DNA of 9,561 bases from Candidatus Parcubacteria bacterium (GCA_027024305.1 JALVSO010000064.1:1-9561), one strand, 5' to 3'; positions 1 to 6,832 are shown, counted from the stretch's first letter. A program made the numbers and translations. The notes: generated from the letters alone by a model not told the origin.

Positions 1-2
1 GT

Positions 3-719
3 ATAGTTTATGCATTTTTAATAGACACAAAAGATACCGGATGGAGGGCTACAACTATTACTAAAACCATAGATGTTTATGGAAAATGTAAAAAAGTAAC
101 TAAGGTTTCAGGGCAAGATGTCTTTGTGCCAACAAAAACAGAAGCGGAGTGAGATGCATTTTTATCAGGATATCCAAGTAATATAAATCTATCAGCATGT
201 TGTGTTGATACTAGTTGATCACCAAGCGCTTCAAGTATTTGTAGTGATACAAGTTTTATTCAAACATCTAACTGTGGAAACCACAGAACGGTTAATGGTT
301 CAAAAGATTGTAATTGTTATTATGATGGTCTATCAACTGCTAACGGGAGTAGTAATGATTATTATTCCACAATAGGATATCAAAATTGTACTTACAATTA
401 TCAAGCATACACATGTGATGAGGGGGTATGGAAAAACGGAAATATTGTAGAGGGCCCCGGGGATTCCATTTATAACACCAGGGGTGATCAGTGTTTTGTT
501 AGTGGTTTAAATCCTTGATGTGAATATCATCTTGGGGGCAGTTTTTGTTCTTCCTCCAATACCATTACTGAATGATGGTGAACATATTGCAGCCAAGCCG
601 CCAGTGGTAATGATGGTGACCCGGGTAGCGGTACAGCAATAGAGGGTTGTGTTTATCAGAGGTATGTTTCCAATAACCATAAGTATATTTGGCATTGTCC
701 AAGCAGTACACCTTGTTAA
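3..719 (+). CDS. Cys-rich CPR-type surface/secreted protein, C-terminal 238 residues (5' partial)
   Basis: This frame is open from the window edge to TAA at 717-719 if TGA is read as Trp. Five in-frame TGAs (including 150-152) and four TGGs encode Trp. The protein is rich in Ser, Thr, Asn, Tyr and Gly and has 16 Cys, as expected of an exported disulfide-bonded protein. Near the start lies FVPTKTEAEWDAF, followed by WSPSASSIC, SFIQTSNCG and NGSKDC; these resemble a short repeat (W-P-S-x-x-x-C...QTSNCG-x-x-R...G-x-K) I know from large predicted surface proteins of CPR and related bacteria. Both motif Trp codons are TGA, supporting the Trp reading. No membrane anchor or catalytic motif is visible, and the N-terminus with any signal peptide lies upstream. 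Its role is probably cell-surface; ligand or partner is unknown. The family assignment is from memory of motif style, not a search. Confidence 0.8.
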
Positions 720-820
720 ACTTTAAAGTTTTCCGAGGTAAAAAGACGGCTAAGAGATTAGTCATTGAAGCCGAAATGCCGGCCAAAAAAGAAGCGCTTC
801 AGGATACAGGCAAGAGATAA
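683..820 (+). other. Possible remnant coding stretch after the surface protein gene
   Basis: In the +2 frame relative to the surface gene, codons are open from 683 to TAA at 818-820. The translation contains KVFRGKKTAKRLVIEAEM, which is basic and protein-like. No ATG with a plausible ribosome binding site precedes it; only TTG codons (689, 695, 713) are available. It could be a decayed gene fragment, a frameshifted tail of the upstream gene, or chance. I do not recognise it. Confidence 0.2.
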
Positions 821-830
821 GAGAAAATAG

Positions 831-862
831 AAAAAAAAAAACAACCTTAAGGTTGTTTTTTT
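831..862 (+). terminator. Intrinsic terminator, bidirectional form
   Basis: A perfect palindrome (ACAACCTT/AAGGTTGT, 841-856) is preceded by an 11-A run and followed by seven T. It can act in both directions. It lies about 110 nt after the stop of the surface protein gene and presumably ends its transcript. Confidence 0.85.
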
Positions 863-872
863 AAATAAGTTT

Positions 873-893
873 CCAACACATCGGATGTGTTGG
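873..893. repeat. Short perfect inverted repeat
   Basis: CCAACACATC and GATGTGTTGG are separated by one G. No T-tract follows, so it is not a clear terminator. A 10-bp direct repeat, GATTTTGGTG, lies just downstream at 919-928 and 933-942. Function is unknown. Confidence 0.6.
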
Positions 894-983
894 GTGGCAT
901 ACTTTAAGTCTTTCTTAGGATTTTGGTGTCAAGATTTTGGTGAAAGATGAGGTTAAATTATTTAGTGCAATTGAGGGGTAGTT

Positions 984-1146
984 ATACCATTTCCAAAAAA
1001 CTCTATCTCATAACAGCGCCTATTTTCCAAAAATTTAACCCCCGACTTCATGAAAAAGCCTTGATTTAGATTACGCACCTTCATTTTTTCATTTTGACGG
1101 GAATTAAATTTTTGAAAAGAGCGCAGAGCTTTTTTGGAAATGGTAT
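984..1146. repeat. 163-nt imperfect long hairpin (MITE-like or structured RNA)
   Basis: The outer arms 984-1004 and 1125-1146 are complementary over 21 bp with one bulged C (1129). Moving inward, GCGCCTATTTTCC-AAAAATTTAA (from about 1016) pairs with the complement of the 1098-1124 segment (ending GAGCGC), and CCCCGACTTCATGAAAAAG pairs loosely with about 1079-1101. The apex is about 1058-1078. The whole element therefore folds into one rod of roughly 70-75 bp per arm. A 69-codon minus-strand ORF (962-1171) crosses it, but this is expected by-product coding. It sits between the terminator at 831-862 and the promoter at 1185. It could be a miniature inverted-repeat element or a non-coding RNA; no target-site duplication is evident. 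Confidence 0.75.
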
Positions 1147-1184
1147 TAATAATCCACCAAAAATCATTCATTTCATTTTCAATA

Positions 1185-1193
1185 TGATATAAT
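1185..1193 (+). promoter_or_regulatory. Extended -10 promoter of the FtsA/PilM-like gene
   Basis: TGATATAAT is a full TGnTATAAT extended -10 element. No good -35 is visible about 17 nt upstream. The expected start of transcription, about 7 nt after the hexamer, falls at 1200-1201, which is the A of the second ATG. The first ATG (1192) overlaps the -10 itself and so is unlikely to be used. Confidence 0.65.
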
Positions 1194-1200
1194 GACTAAG

Positions 1201-2319
1201 ATGATAGAAGGCAAAGTCAGCAAAAATAAAAAATATTTTATTTTTAATATTAATTCTACGGGAGTAACCGCTTCTTTGGTTTCTTTTGATGAGAAAGAAA
1301 ATAAACCACGAATAGAGTATTCTTCCTCGGAGAATCTGCCTTTGAGAGAAAATGTCGTTATTGATGATTTTAAAAAAGAAACCGGCAATCTGTTGAGAAA
1401 GACTTGTTTAGACTTGACCAACTATTTAAATATAACCGAGGGTATATTTAATATTGAAAAAGCTTTTGTTTTTTTATCACCCCCCTGGGTCAGAAGGAGT
1501 ATTCAAACCGTTATTGATGAAAGAATTGAACCCTTTGAGGTGAAAGAAGATGAGCTGGAATACTTTCTGGCGGGGGCCGGCCGGGCTATGGACGGTGAAG
1601 AGCTCCTATCGGCGGAAATTTTTTCGGTAAAGGCTAACGGCTATGATGTTTTTTTAAATGATTTGATTGGAAAAAAGATTTCCAGATTGGAAATTTCTCT
1701 AATGGATGGTTATTTTAAAAAAGAAGATAAAGAATATCTGGAAACCATTATTAAAAATGAATTTTCTTTTTTAAAAGTGAATTTTTCCGCCTTTTTACCG
1801 GTATTTCTGAGAAAGGTTAAAGAGCTTTATGATATTAGGGATGATTTTGTTTTTTTGGATTTCACCGGAGAAGTTTTAGATTTGGGCTTTTTTAAGGATA
1901 TGAATATAGTTTTTTTGCAGACCTTGGAGTTTGGAAAAAATCATATAGTTCGGGAGATTTATAAAAGAAAACTGGCAAAGTCTTTGGCTGAAGCCGAATA
2001 TCTTCTCATTCTTTATCTTAGGAAAGAAATAGATTCGGGGTTGGGGGCAAAAATCGCTTCTTTGATTATTGATTTGGCTGAAGAAATAAACCAAAGAATT
2101 GAAGAGAGTTTTTCTCCATTTAGTCAAAGATTATATTTCCAAAAGGCTTTTGTCTTATCTTCCGGTCTCATAAATCACTTGATAGAAGGTTTATTGCCCT
2201 TTGAGAAAGTTTATTATTTAGGTAAATCCTATTTGAAAAATGAAATTTTATCCGATGATGAATATTTTGACAATTTTATGGCTATGGAGGCAGATTTTCT
2301 CTATAAAAAATTTTTATAG
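1201..2319 (+). CDS. FtsA/PilM-like actin-fold ATPase family protein
   Basis: A 372-residue soluble protein starting MIEGKVSKNKKYF. The N-terminal segment FIFNINSTGVTASLVSF resembles the phosphate-1 strand-turn-strand of actin-like ATPases, though degenerate. A second such motif, FVFLDFTGEVLDLGFF (about residues 217-231), matches the phosphate-2 region of FtsA and PilM, where an Asp and a following Gly/Thr bind nucleotide. A conserved-looking LEFGKNHIVREI follows, as in FtsA/PilM. Between these lies a variable region with the SPPWVRRSI and VKEDELEYFL strings expected near the SHS2/1C subdomain. Such proteins link cytoskeletal filaments or type IV pilus machinery to the membrane; which applies here cannot be told. 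Start 1201 is chosen because the -10 box overlaps the upstream in-frame ATG at 1192. It is transcribed alone from its own promoter and ends with TAG. No TGA occurs in frame. Confidence 0.65.
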   Translation: MIEGKVSKNKKYFIFNINSTGVTASLVSFDEKENKPRIEYSSSENLPLRENVVIDDFKKETGNLLRKTCLDLTNYLNITEGIFNIEKAFVFLSPPWVRRSIQTVIDERIEPFEVKEDELEYFLAGAGRAMDGEELLSAEIFSVKANGYDVFLNDLIGKKISRLEISLMDGYFKKEDKEYLETIIKNEFSFLKVNFSAFLPVFLRKVKELYDIRDDFVFLDFTGEVLDLGFFKDMNIVFLQTLEFGKNHIVREIYKRKLAKSLAEAEYLLILYLRKEIDSGLGAKIASLIIDLAEEINQRIEESFSPFSQRLYFQKAFVLSSGLINHLIEGLLPFEKVYYLGKSYLKNEILSDDEYFDNFMAMEADFLYKKFL

Positions 2320-2357
2320 TTTTTTGACTAGAGCCGCTCAGGTTTCTTACTTTTGTT

Positions 2358-2385
2358 TTGATAAAAGAGATAATTACTGTATAAT
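2358..2385 (+). promoter_or_regulatory. Sigma70-type promoter of nusB-nudix-rnc
   Basis: TTGATA (2358-2363) and TATAAT (2380-2385) are separated by 16 nt. The predicted transcript begins near 2392, leaving a leader of about 24 nt before the ATG at 2416, without a Shine-Dalgarno sequence. Confidence 0.7.
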
Positions 2386-2415
2386 AGGGCTAATCATTGA
2401 TATTTAAAAAATAAT

Positions 2416-3318
2416 ATGTTAACAAGACACAGGGGTAGAGAGTTGGTTGTGCAGACTCTTTTTGCTTTGGATTTTAGAGGAAAATTGAAAGCAGAGGCTG
2501 AAGAAATTGAGAAGTTTTATCAAGAAGTGGCTTCTTCTATTTACGAAATTCCGAAGGGGAAGAAGGATTCTTTTTCCCGTGATTTGCTCTTTGGAGTTTT
2601 AAAAAATTTGGAAAAAATAGATCAGGTGATAGACCGGGCCACCCCCGATTGAGGCGTTCAGAGAACGGCCATTGTAGACAGAAATATTTTGAGGTTGGCC
2701 ATTTATGAGATGCTTTTTGCCGATTCCGATGTTCCTCCAAGGGTGGTGATTAATGAAGCTATAGAAATAGCTAAAAGTTTCGGCCATAAAAAATCCCATA
2801 AATTTGTTTCCGGCGTTTTGGGGACGGTCTATGAAATCGGTGGTTTGAAAGAGAGGGATGATGAGCTTAGAAAGGATAAAAAAATTATTGAAAAAAGAAA
2901 GGTCGGAGCCATGCCCTACTATTTTAAAGACGGAGAACCCATGATTTTAATGGTTCATAATATTTTTAATAAATGAACTTTGCCCAAAGGGACTCCGCCG
3001 GAGGGGGCTGAAGATATAGATGAGGCTTTGGGGGCTGTCCTGTTGGAAAAAATCAACGCCGAAGGTGAGGTGGGAGAATTGATTGGAGAAAACGAATATC
3101 GTGCCGGAGAAAATAAGAAGTCCGTTACCAAAAAGGATATCCATTACTATCTTTTTGAGGTTAGTAATCCGGATGAGATTAAATTAAACAAGGAAAGAAA
3201 GGGTTTGAATAATTTAAAATGGTTTTCAGTGAAGAATTTTAAGAAGGTGGACAAATATGATGATATGGCGGAGATTCTGGAGAGCGGGCTGGAGAAAATT
3301 TTAGCAATGAAAAAATAG
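2416..3318 (+). CDS. nusB: NusB antitermination factor fused to a degenerate Nudix domain
   Basis: With TGA as Trp this is one 300-residue frame from ATG 2416 to TAG 3316. Residues 1-142 are NusB: HRGRELVVQTLFALD at the N-terminus, then W79 (TGA) followed by GVQR and AIVDRNILRLAIYEML, and the conserved NEAIEIAKSF and SHKFVSGVL strings. NusB joins NusE (uS10) on boxA RNA for rRNA antitermination. After a charged linker (about 143-160), residues 161-300 form a Nudix fold: VGAMPYYF, then W187 (TGA) in WTLPKG, and a C-terminal LKWFSVKNF. The Nudix box is degenerate: the REUxEExGU positions read L-E-K-I-N-A-E-G (210-217), so one Glu remains but the paired metal-binding Glu are Asn-Ala. The domain is therefore probably binding or structural rather than hydrolytic. 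RNase III follows after 3 nt, so the two are co-transcribed. In standard code it would look like three broken pieces. Confidence 0.9.
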
Positions 3319-3321
3319 ACT

Positions 3322-4008
3322 ATGATTGATTTGAAAAAGTTTGAAAAAAAGATAGGTTTAAATTTTAAGGATAAGAGTCTTCTGGAAAAGGCTTTTATTC
3401 ATCGTTCCTATACCAATGAGGGGGGGAAGGGAATGGAGCATAATGAAAGAATTGAATTTTTGGGAGATGCCGTTTTGGAGCTCTCGGCCACGCAATTTTT
3501 ATACGATAAATTTCCTCAAGAAACGGAGGGGGTTTTGACGGCCTATCGTTCAGCTTTGGTTAATACGGAATCTTTGGCTCGTGTGGCCAAGGAGTTGGGT
3601 ATGAATGATTATATTAGAATGTCCAAGGGAGAGAGAACGTCGGTTAAGGGTCGGGACCATATTTTGGCCAATACTTTTGAAGCTTTAATCGGTGCCATTT
3701 ATTTGGATCAAGGTTTTGAAAAAGCTGACGAATTTTTAAAGAAACATTTGTTTGATTACATTGATGAAATCGTAGCCAAAAAACTTTATAAGGATCCCAA
3801 GTCCTATTTTCAAGAACAAGCCCAGGAGCATGTTCGCATAACTCCGGAATATAAATTGGTCAAGCATGAAGGACCGGACCATGATCGGGTTTTTGTAATG
3901 GCCGTTTATTTGGGCGACGAAGAGGTAGCTCGTGGAGAAGGAAGTTCCAAACAAAAGGCTGAAGTGGACGCTGCCAGAAAAGCTTTGGAAAAGAAAAATT
4001 GATTTTAG
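3322..4008 (+). CDS. rnc: Ribonuclease III
   Basis: A dsRNA endonuclease that separates and trims rRNA precursors. The 228-residue protein has the family's normal size. The catalytic domain (1-150) carries the signature NERIEFLGDAVLEL (41-54) with the metal-ligand Glu45 and Asp49, and the second acidic site ANTFEALIGAIYLD (116-129) with Glu120; the usual Asp three residues before is Asn117, a variant found in other bacterial RNase III proteins. A double-stranded RNA binding domain spans about 153-226, ending GEGSSKQKAEVDAARKAL. A TGA at 4000-4002 would end the protein in standard code; under the code inferred here it adds Trp-Phe before TAG at 4006-4008. Start ATG is 3 nt after the NusB-Nudix stop. 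The operon pairs rRNA antitermination with rRNA processing. Confidence 0.95.
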
Positions 4009-4024
4009 AATTTTAGGCCAACCG

Positions 4025-4033
4025 TGCTATAAT
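4025..4033 (+). promoter_or_regulatory. Extended -10 promoter of the DedA gene
   Basis: TGCTATAAT fits TGnTATAAT. The -35 position has only a weak TTAGAA (4005-4010). Transcription should begin near 4040, giving a leader of about 8 nt before the ATG at 4048, with no Shine-Dalgarno sequence. Confidence 0.65.
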
Positions 4034-4047
4034 TAGCCGCAATTTCT

Positions 4048-4773
4048 ATGACAACCATCAGACATTATATTCACGAATACGGAAGACTTTTTGCTTTCCT
4101 TTTGGTTTTGGCTCTCCTGGGTTCCATTATTATTTGGGCGGTTTTTTTCTCGGACATTGTCAAAAATTTTTTCCTGTGGTTGGATAATTTCATCAGAACC
4201 CAACCTCGCTATGTTTATCTGGTGGCTTTTCTGGCCGCCGTGGCCGAGGGGACGGTCTTATTGGGGGTTATGCCCGGCACAACCTATGTTATTACTATGG
4301 GTATCTTCTGGTCCCGGGGTTTGGTGGATCCTTTTTTGCTTTTCCCCATTGTTATAACGGGAGCTTTTTTGGGAGATTTTTTAGGTTATGCCCTGGGTTC
4401 TTTTTCTTCAAAACATTTTCTTTTTAATTATAAAAAAAAGAAGCCCTATCTTCTAGCTCGAGAATTTGTTAAAAAACATGGGGCCAAATCGGTTTTTATG
4501 GCCAGATTTATTTCCGGTATAAAAGAGGTGGTTCCTTTTACAGCCGGGATTTTGCATATGGATTTAAAGAAATTTATTTTTTGGAATTTTTTGGGTGGAG
4601 TTGGTTGGTCTGTTTTGTGGATTATGGCCGGTTATGTTTCCGGAAGCTTTGTAACCAGGTTGGAGTCCATGGTTAAATATATTGGAGTGATTATTTTAGT
4701 GTTTTTAATTTCATCGGCCGTGGTATTTTACCGAAAAAATAAAGAAACTTTGATTTTGCATGATGAGGTCTAA
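4048..4773 (+). CDS. DedA/SNARE-associated (VTT-domain) membrane protein
   Basis: A 241-residue polytopic inner-membrane protein. Hydrophobic segments lie at about residues 14-37, 52-75, 78-90, 97-120, 180-200 and 210-232. Diagnostic DedA features are the AVAEGTVLLGVMPGT string (about 65-79, with Glu and PG in the first re-entrant region), GAFLGDFLGYALG (about 105-117) and MARFISGIKEVVPFTAGILHM (about 151-171), which corresponds to the family's F-x-R-F-x-x-x-x-R-x-x-x-P-x-x-A-G motif with Lys in place of the second Arg. It is followed by FWNFLGGVGW. DedA proteins are lipid flippases/scramblases, including undecaprenyl-phosphate transporters, linked to envelope integrity. The substrate here cannot be inferred. 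It has its own promoter and ends in TAA. No TGA occurs in frame; Trp residues use TGG. Confidence 0.9.
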   Translation: MTTIRHYIHEYGRLFAFLLVLALLGSIIIWAVFFSDIVKNFFLWLDNFIRTQPRYVYLVAFLAAVAEGTVLLGVMPGTTYVITMGIFWSRGLVDPFLLFPIVITGAFLGDFLGYALGSFSSKHFLFNYKKKKPYLLAREFVKKHGAKSVFMARFISGIKEVVPFTAGILHMDLKKFIFWNFLGGVGWSVLWIMAGYVSGSFVTRLESMVKYIGVIILVFLISSAVVFYRKNKETLILHDEV

Positions 4774-4827
4774 TCCGCTTTTTAAAAATAAAAGTCTCGG
4801 GCTCAGAATACAATCCAAGAAAGTTTT

Positions 4828-4855
4828 TTGCTTATTTTTTTCTTTGGAGTATAAT
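4828..4855 (+). promoter_or_regulatory. Candidate promoter of the SPFH-GNAT pair
   Basis: TTGCTT (4828-4833) and TATAAT (4850-4855) are 16 nt apart. The predicted leader is about 25 nt, A-rich and without a clear Shine-Dalgarno sequence. Confidence 0.55.
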
Positions 4856-4886
4856 TAGAGAATTATAAAATTTAAGTTAAAAAAAG

Positions 4887-5645
4887 ATGCTTTATTTAAT
4901 TATTTTCGGATTAATATTTTTCCTGCTTGTTTTTATCAGGCAGATTAATCAATATCAGAGAGGAGTGATGTTTACCCTGGGAAAGTTCACCGGAATTAAA
5001 AACCCCGGTTGAAGGTTGGTTGTTCCCATCTTTCAAAGAATGCACAAGGTTGATATCAGAACCAAGACCGTGGACGTGCCGGATCAGGAAGTAATTACCA
5101 AAGATAATATCCCGGTTTCCATCAATGCGGTGGTTTATTATTCCATCGTTGATGCCGGTAAGGCCATTTTAGAGGTGGAGAATTTTTACTATGCTATCTC
5201 TCAACTGGCTCAAACGACTATGAGAAACACCATCGGGGAAAGAACTTTGGATGAAATTTTACAGCAAAGGTCCGAAATTGCCGAGAAAATTAAAAATGAA
5301 TTGGATTCCTATACGGATAAGTGGGGCATTGACGTTTCTCGTTTGGAGCTGAAAGATGTTATCATTCCCGACAATCTAAAAAGAACCATTTCCAAGGAGG
5401 CCGAGGCCGAGAGGGAGAAGAGGGCGGTTATTATTAAAGCCCAGGGGGACCGGGAGGCTGCTGAAAATTTGGCTCTGGCCGCCCAGAGGCTATCGGAGGT
5501 GCCGGGGGCCATGCATCTGAGGACCTTACAGGCCATCAATGACCTATCTTCCGACCAGTCCAACACCACCATTTGAATGGTTCCGACAGAAGTCTTGAGG
5601 GCGGTGGAAGGTTTTTCCAAGAAAATCAATTCGGAAGTGGATTAA
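4887..5645 (+). CDS. SPFH/Band 7 (slipin-type) membrane protein
   Basis: A 252-residue protein with two TGA codons read as Trp (W42 and W230). An N-terminal membrane anchor (residues 2-17) is followed by QYQRGVMFTLGKFTG and PGW42, then VVPIFQRMHKVD and TVDVPDQEVITKDN, the hallmark start of the SPFH domain. The strings TMRNTIGERTLDEIL and RLELKDVIIPDNLKRTISKEAEAEREKRA are typical of slipins/stomatins. The C-terminal Glu/Ala/Arg-rich part is a coiled coil for oligomerisation, and the end NTTIW230MVPTEVL matches the slipin tail. Such proteins build large membrane-bound rings or microdomains; the partner protease NfeD is not in this window. Start ATG 4887 is the only one giving the TM anchor. A standard-code caller would return only residues 44-229. 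Confidence 0.9.
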
Positions 5646-5650
5646 AAGGA
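5645..5650 (+). promoter_or_regulatory. Ribosome binding site of the GNAT gene
   Basis: AAAGGA overlaps the TAA of the SPFH gene and lies 5 nt before GTG 5656. It is the clearest Shine-Dalgarno sequence in the window and supports GTG as the start and translational linkage to the SPFH gene. Confidence 0.6.
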
Positions 5651-5655
5651 TCAAG

Positions 5656-6090
5656 GTGGAAAGAATAAAATATACAAACTCCGGAGAGAGTTATAAAAGA
5701 GGAGAGGAGCCGGCTCATTTTTTTGATTTATTTAACGAAAAAGGTGAAAAAATAGGAGAGGCTGAGGTTAGATATTTATCAAAGCCTATGCCTCACTATC
5801 AACTTTCTGATTTGTTTGTTAACCCCCAATATCAAGGTAAGGGCTTTGGTTCAAAAATTTTAGATCAAGTAGAGGATTTTCTTAAGAAAAGAAAAAAGCC
5901 CGGTGTTTTGGTTGATGGTATCAATGATGAAAGATTTATGGGTATGTATCAAAGAAGGGGATGGGTTCAGTTGGTCAATGATGAGACACTTCTGGGTTTT
6001 AATTTACCGGAAAATTTAGACAAAAGGCTTTTTGAGGCTTACGGGCAAAGATATACTTTTTTTGATGAAAGAAAATCTTCTAAATCTTAA
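5656..6090 (+). CDS. GNAT-family N-acetyltransferase
   Basis: A 144-residue protein with GTG start. The acetyl-CoA binding motif A is LFVNPQYQGKGFGSKILDQ (about 53-71), containing the Q-x-x-G-x-G/A core at Q60-GKGFG. It is followed by the amphipathic helix VEDFLKKR and by the motif B-like GMYQRRGWVQL (about 97-107), in which the peptide ends in the typical Tyr-x-x-x-GW. The acceptor substrate is unknown; single-domain GNATs acetylate small amines, antibiotics or ribosomal proteins. It lies 10 nt after the SPFH gene, so is probably its operon partner. The last 11 nt overlap the 3' end of the opposing ybeY gene. No TGA occurs in frame; its single Trp is TGG. Confidence 0.88.
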   Translation: MERIKYTNSGESYKRGEEPAHFFDLFNEKGEKIGEAEVRYLSKPMPHYQLSDLFVNPQYQGKGFGSKILDQVEDFLKKRKKPGVLVDGINDERFMGMYQRRGWVQLVNDETLLGFNLPENLDKRLFEAYGQRYTFFDERKSSKS

Positions 6091-6484
6091 ATTCCTTTCT
6101 GATTTTCTTTTCAAATCTTTCCATTTTTTCGGCATCTTTTTCGTTTAGATGATCGTAGCCTTTCAGATGGGCCAGGCCGTGGATGAAAAGAAAATCTAAA
6201 AAGTTTTCGGGCTTTCGTTCTCACTTTTTAGCTTCTCGTTGGGCATTTGGTCAGTTGATAAAAATCTCTCCCATATCTCGATCTACGGGAAAAGACAAAA
6301 CATTGGCCGGATAATCTTTTTTTCTGAATTTCTTGTTTAAAGACCTGGATTTTTTATCTCCGATAAAAACCAGAGAGAGGTCGTAGTTTTTACCCAAAAC
6401 TTTTTCTTTCATAGCCAGTCACAGCTTTTTCTTAAAAGGTGGGTTATTTTTTAAACTGCTGGATATTTCAAAATTATCACTCAT
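6080..6484 (-). CDS. ybeY: Endoribonuclease YbeY (16S rRNA maturation)
   Basis: Reading the minus strand with TGA as Trp gives 134 residues from ATG (6484-6482) to TAG (6082-6080), a little shorter than typical YbeY. The zinc-binding signature HGLAHLKGYDH is complete (H102, H106, H112). Upstream are the conserved SLNKKFR (Arg54) and NVLSFPVDRDMGEIFI (61-76). Three Trp codons are TGA (W22, W78, W88), so a standard-code caller finds no gene here. YbeY is a zinc-dependent RNase acting in 16S 3'-end maturation and ribosome quality control. It is transcribed divergently from rpsU and converges on the GNAT gene with an 11-nt overlap. Its extended -10 box suggests a leaderless mRNA. Confidence 0.92.
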
Positions 6485-6490
6485 CTTTCC

Positions 6491-6499
6491 ATTTTATCA
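6491..6499 (-). promoter_or_regulatory. Extended -10 promoter of ybeY
   Basis: On the minus strand TGATAAAAT (TGn + TAAAAT) ends 6 nt before the ATG. A start of transcription 7 nt beyond the hexamer would be the A of the ATG, so the mRNA should be leaderless. No convincing -35 is seen. Confidence 0.55.
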
Positions 6500-6508
6500 T
6501 AAAATAAC

Positions 6509-6537
6509 TTGAAACTATTATGATATTATGCTATTAT
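6509..6537 (+). promoter_or_regulatory. Promoter of rpsU
   Basis: TTGAAA (6509-6514) and TATTAT (6532-6537) are 17 nt apart, and TGC precedes the -10 (extended form). Transcription should begin near 6544, which excludes the in-frame ATG at 6520 as the start and leaves about 27 nt of leader before ATG 6571. Confidence 0.75.
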
Positions 6538-6570
6538 GTAGCTCATAATTTAATAAATAACTTTAAAAAT

Positions 6571-6807
6571 ATGACAAAAAATGTAGAAGTGGTGGCCGAG
6601 GCCAAAGATAATTCAACGGGGCTTTTAAAAAAATTTACTCAAAAGATGAGAACGGCCGGGGTTATTCAAAGAGTAAAATCTATCAGATACAGTGATAGGG
6701 CTTTGTCTGACTTTAAAAAGAAGAAGGAAAAGCTGAGAAAAATGAAAAGATTGGCTGAGCTTGAAAGAGCAAAAAAACTGGGCAAGAAAGTTGATTCTTG
6801 GAGATAG
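6571..6807 (+). CDS. rpsU: Small ribosomal subunit protein bS21
   Basis: A 78-residue, strongly basic protein. It begins MTKNVEVVAEAKDNSTGLL and carries the bS21 pattern LLKKFTQKMRTAGVIQRVK (residues about 17-35), followed by SIRYSDRAL and a Lys/Arg-rich helix (DFKKKKEKLRKMKRL) to the end. bS21 binds the 30S platform close to the 16S 3' end and takes part in start-site selection. ATG 6571 is chosen because the upstream in-frame ATG (6520) lies inside the promoter. No Shine-Dalgarno sequence is present (AATAACTTTAAAAAT precedes). The single Trp is TGG and the stop is TAG, followed within 3 nt by a terminator stem. Confidence 0.92.
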   Translation: MTKNVEVVAEAKDNSTGLLKKFTQKMRTAGVIQRVKSIRYSDRALSDFKKKKEKLRKMKRLAELERAKKLGKKVDSWR

Positions 6808-6809
6808 GG

Positions 6810-6829
6810 ACCGCCGAAGGCGGTTTTTT
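6810..6829 (+). terminator. Intrinsic terminator of rpsU
   Basis: A 6-bp GC-rich stem (ACCGCC/GGCGGT) with GAA loop is followed directly by TTTTT. It starts 3 nt after the rpsU stop. Confidence 0.9.
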
Positions 6830-6832
6830 GGA

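Noticed and set aside
507..786. Minus-strand ORFs opposite the surface protein
   Set aside because: They are shadows of the plus-strand gene and its tail, without conserved features.
962..1171. 69-codon minus-strand ORF as a gene
   Set aside because: It lies across the long hairpin, has no ribosome binding site or promoter, and its sequence follows from the palindrome. I recognise no family.
1192..1200. ATG 1192 as start of the FtsA-like gene
   Set aside because: It overlaps the last bases of the TATAAT box, so it cannot be in the transcript if that promoter is used.
2416..3318. nusB as a pseudogene with internal stops
   Set aside because: Both breaks are TGA at positions where the family expects Trp, and the frame is otherwise open with intact domains.
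6520..6570. N-terminal extension of bS21 from ATG 6520
   Set aside because: This segment contains the extended -10 box (TATTAT at 6532-6537), and its peptide is unlike bS21.
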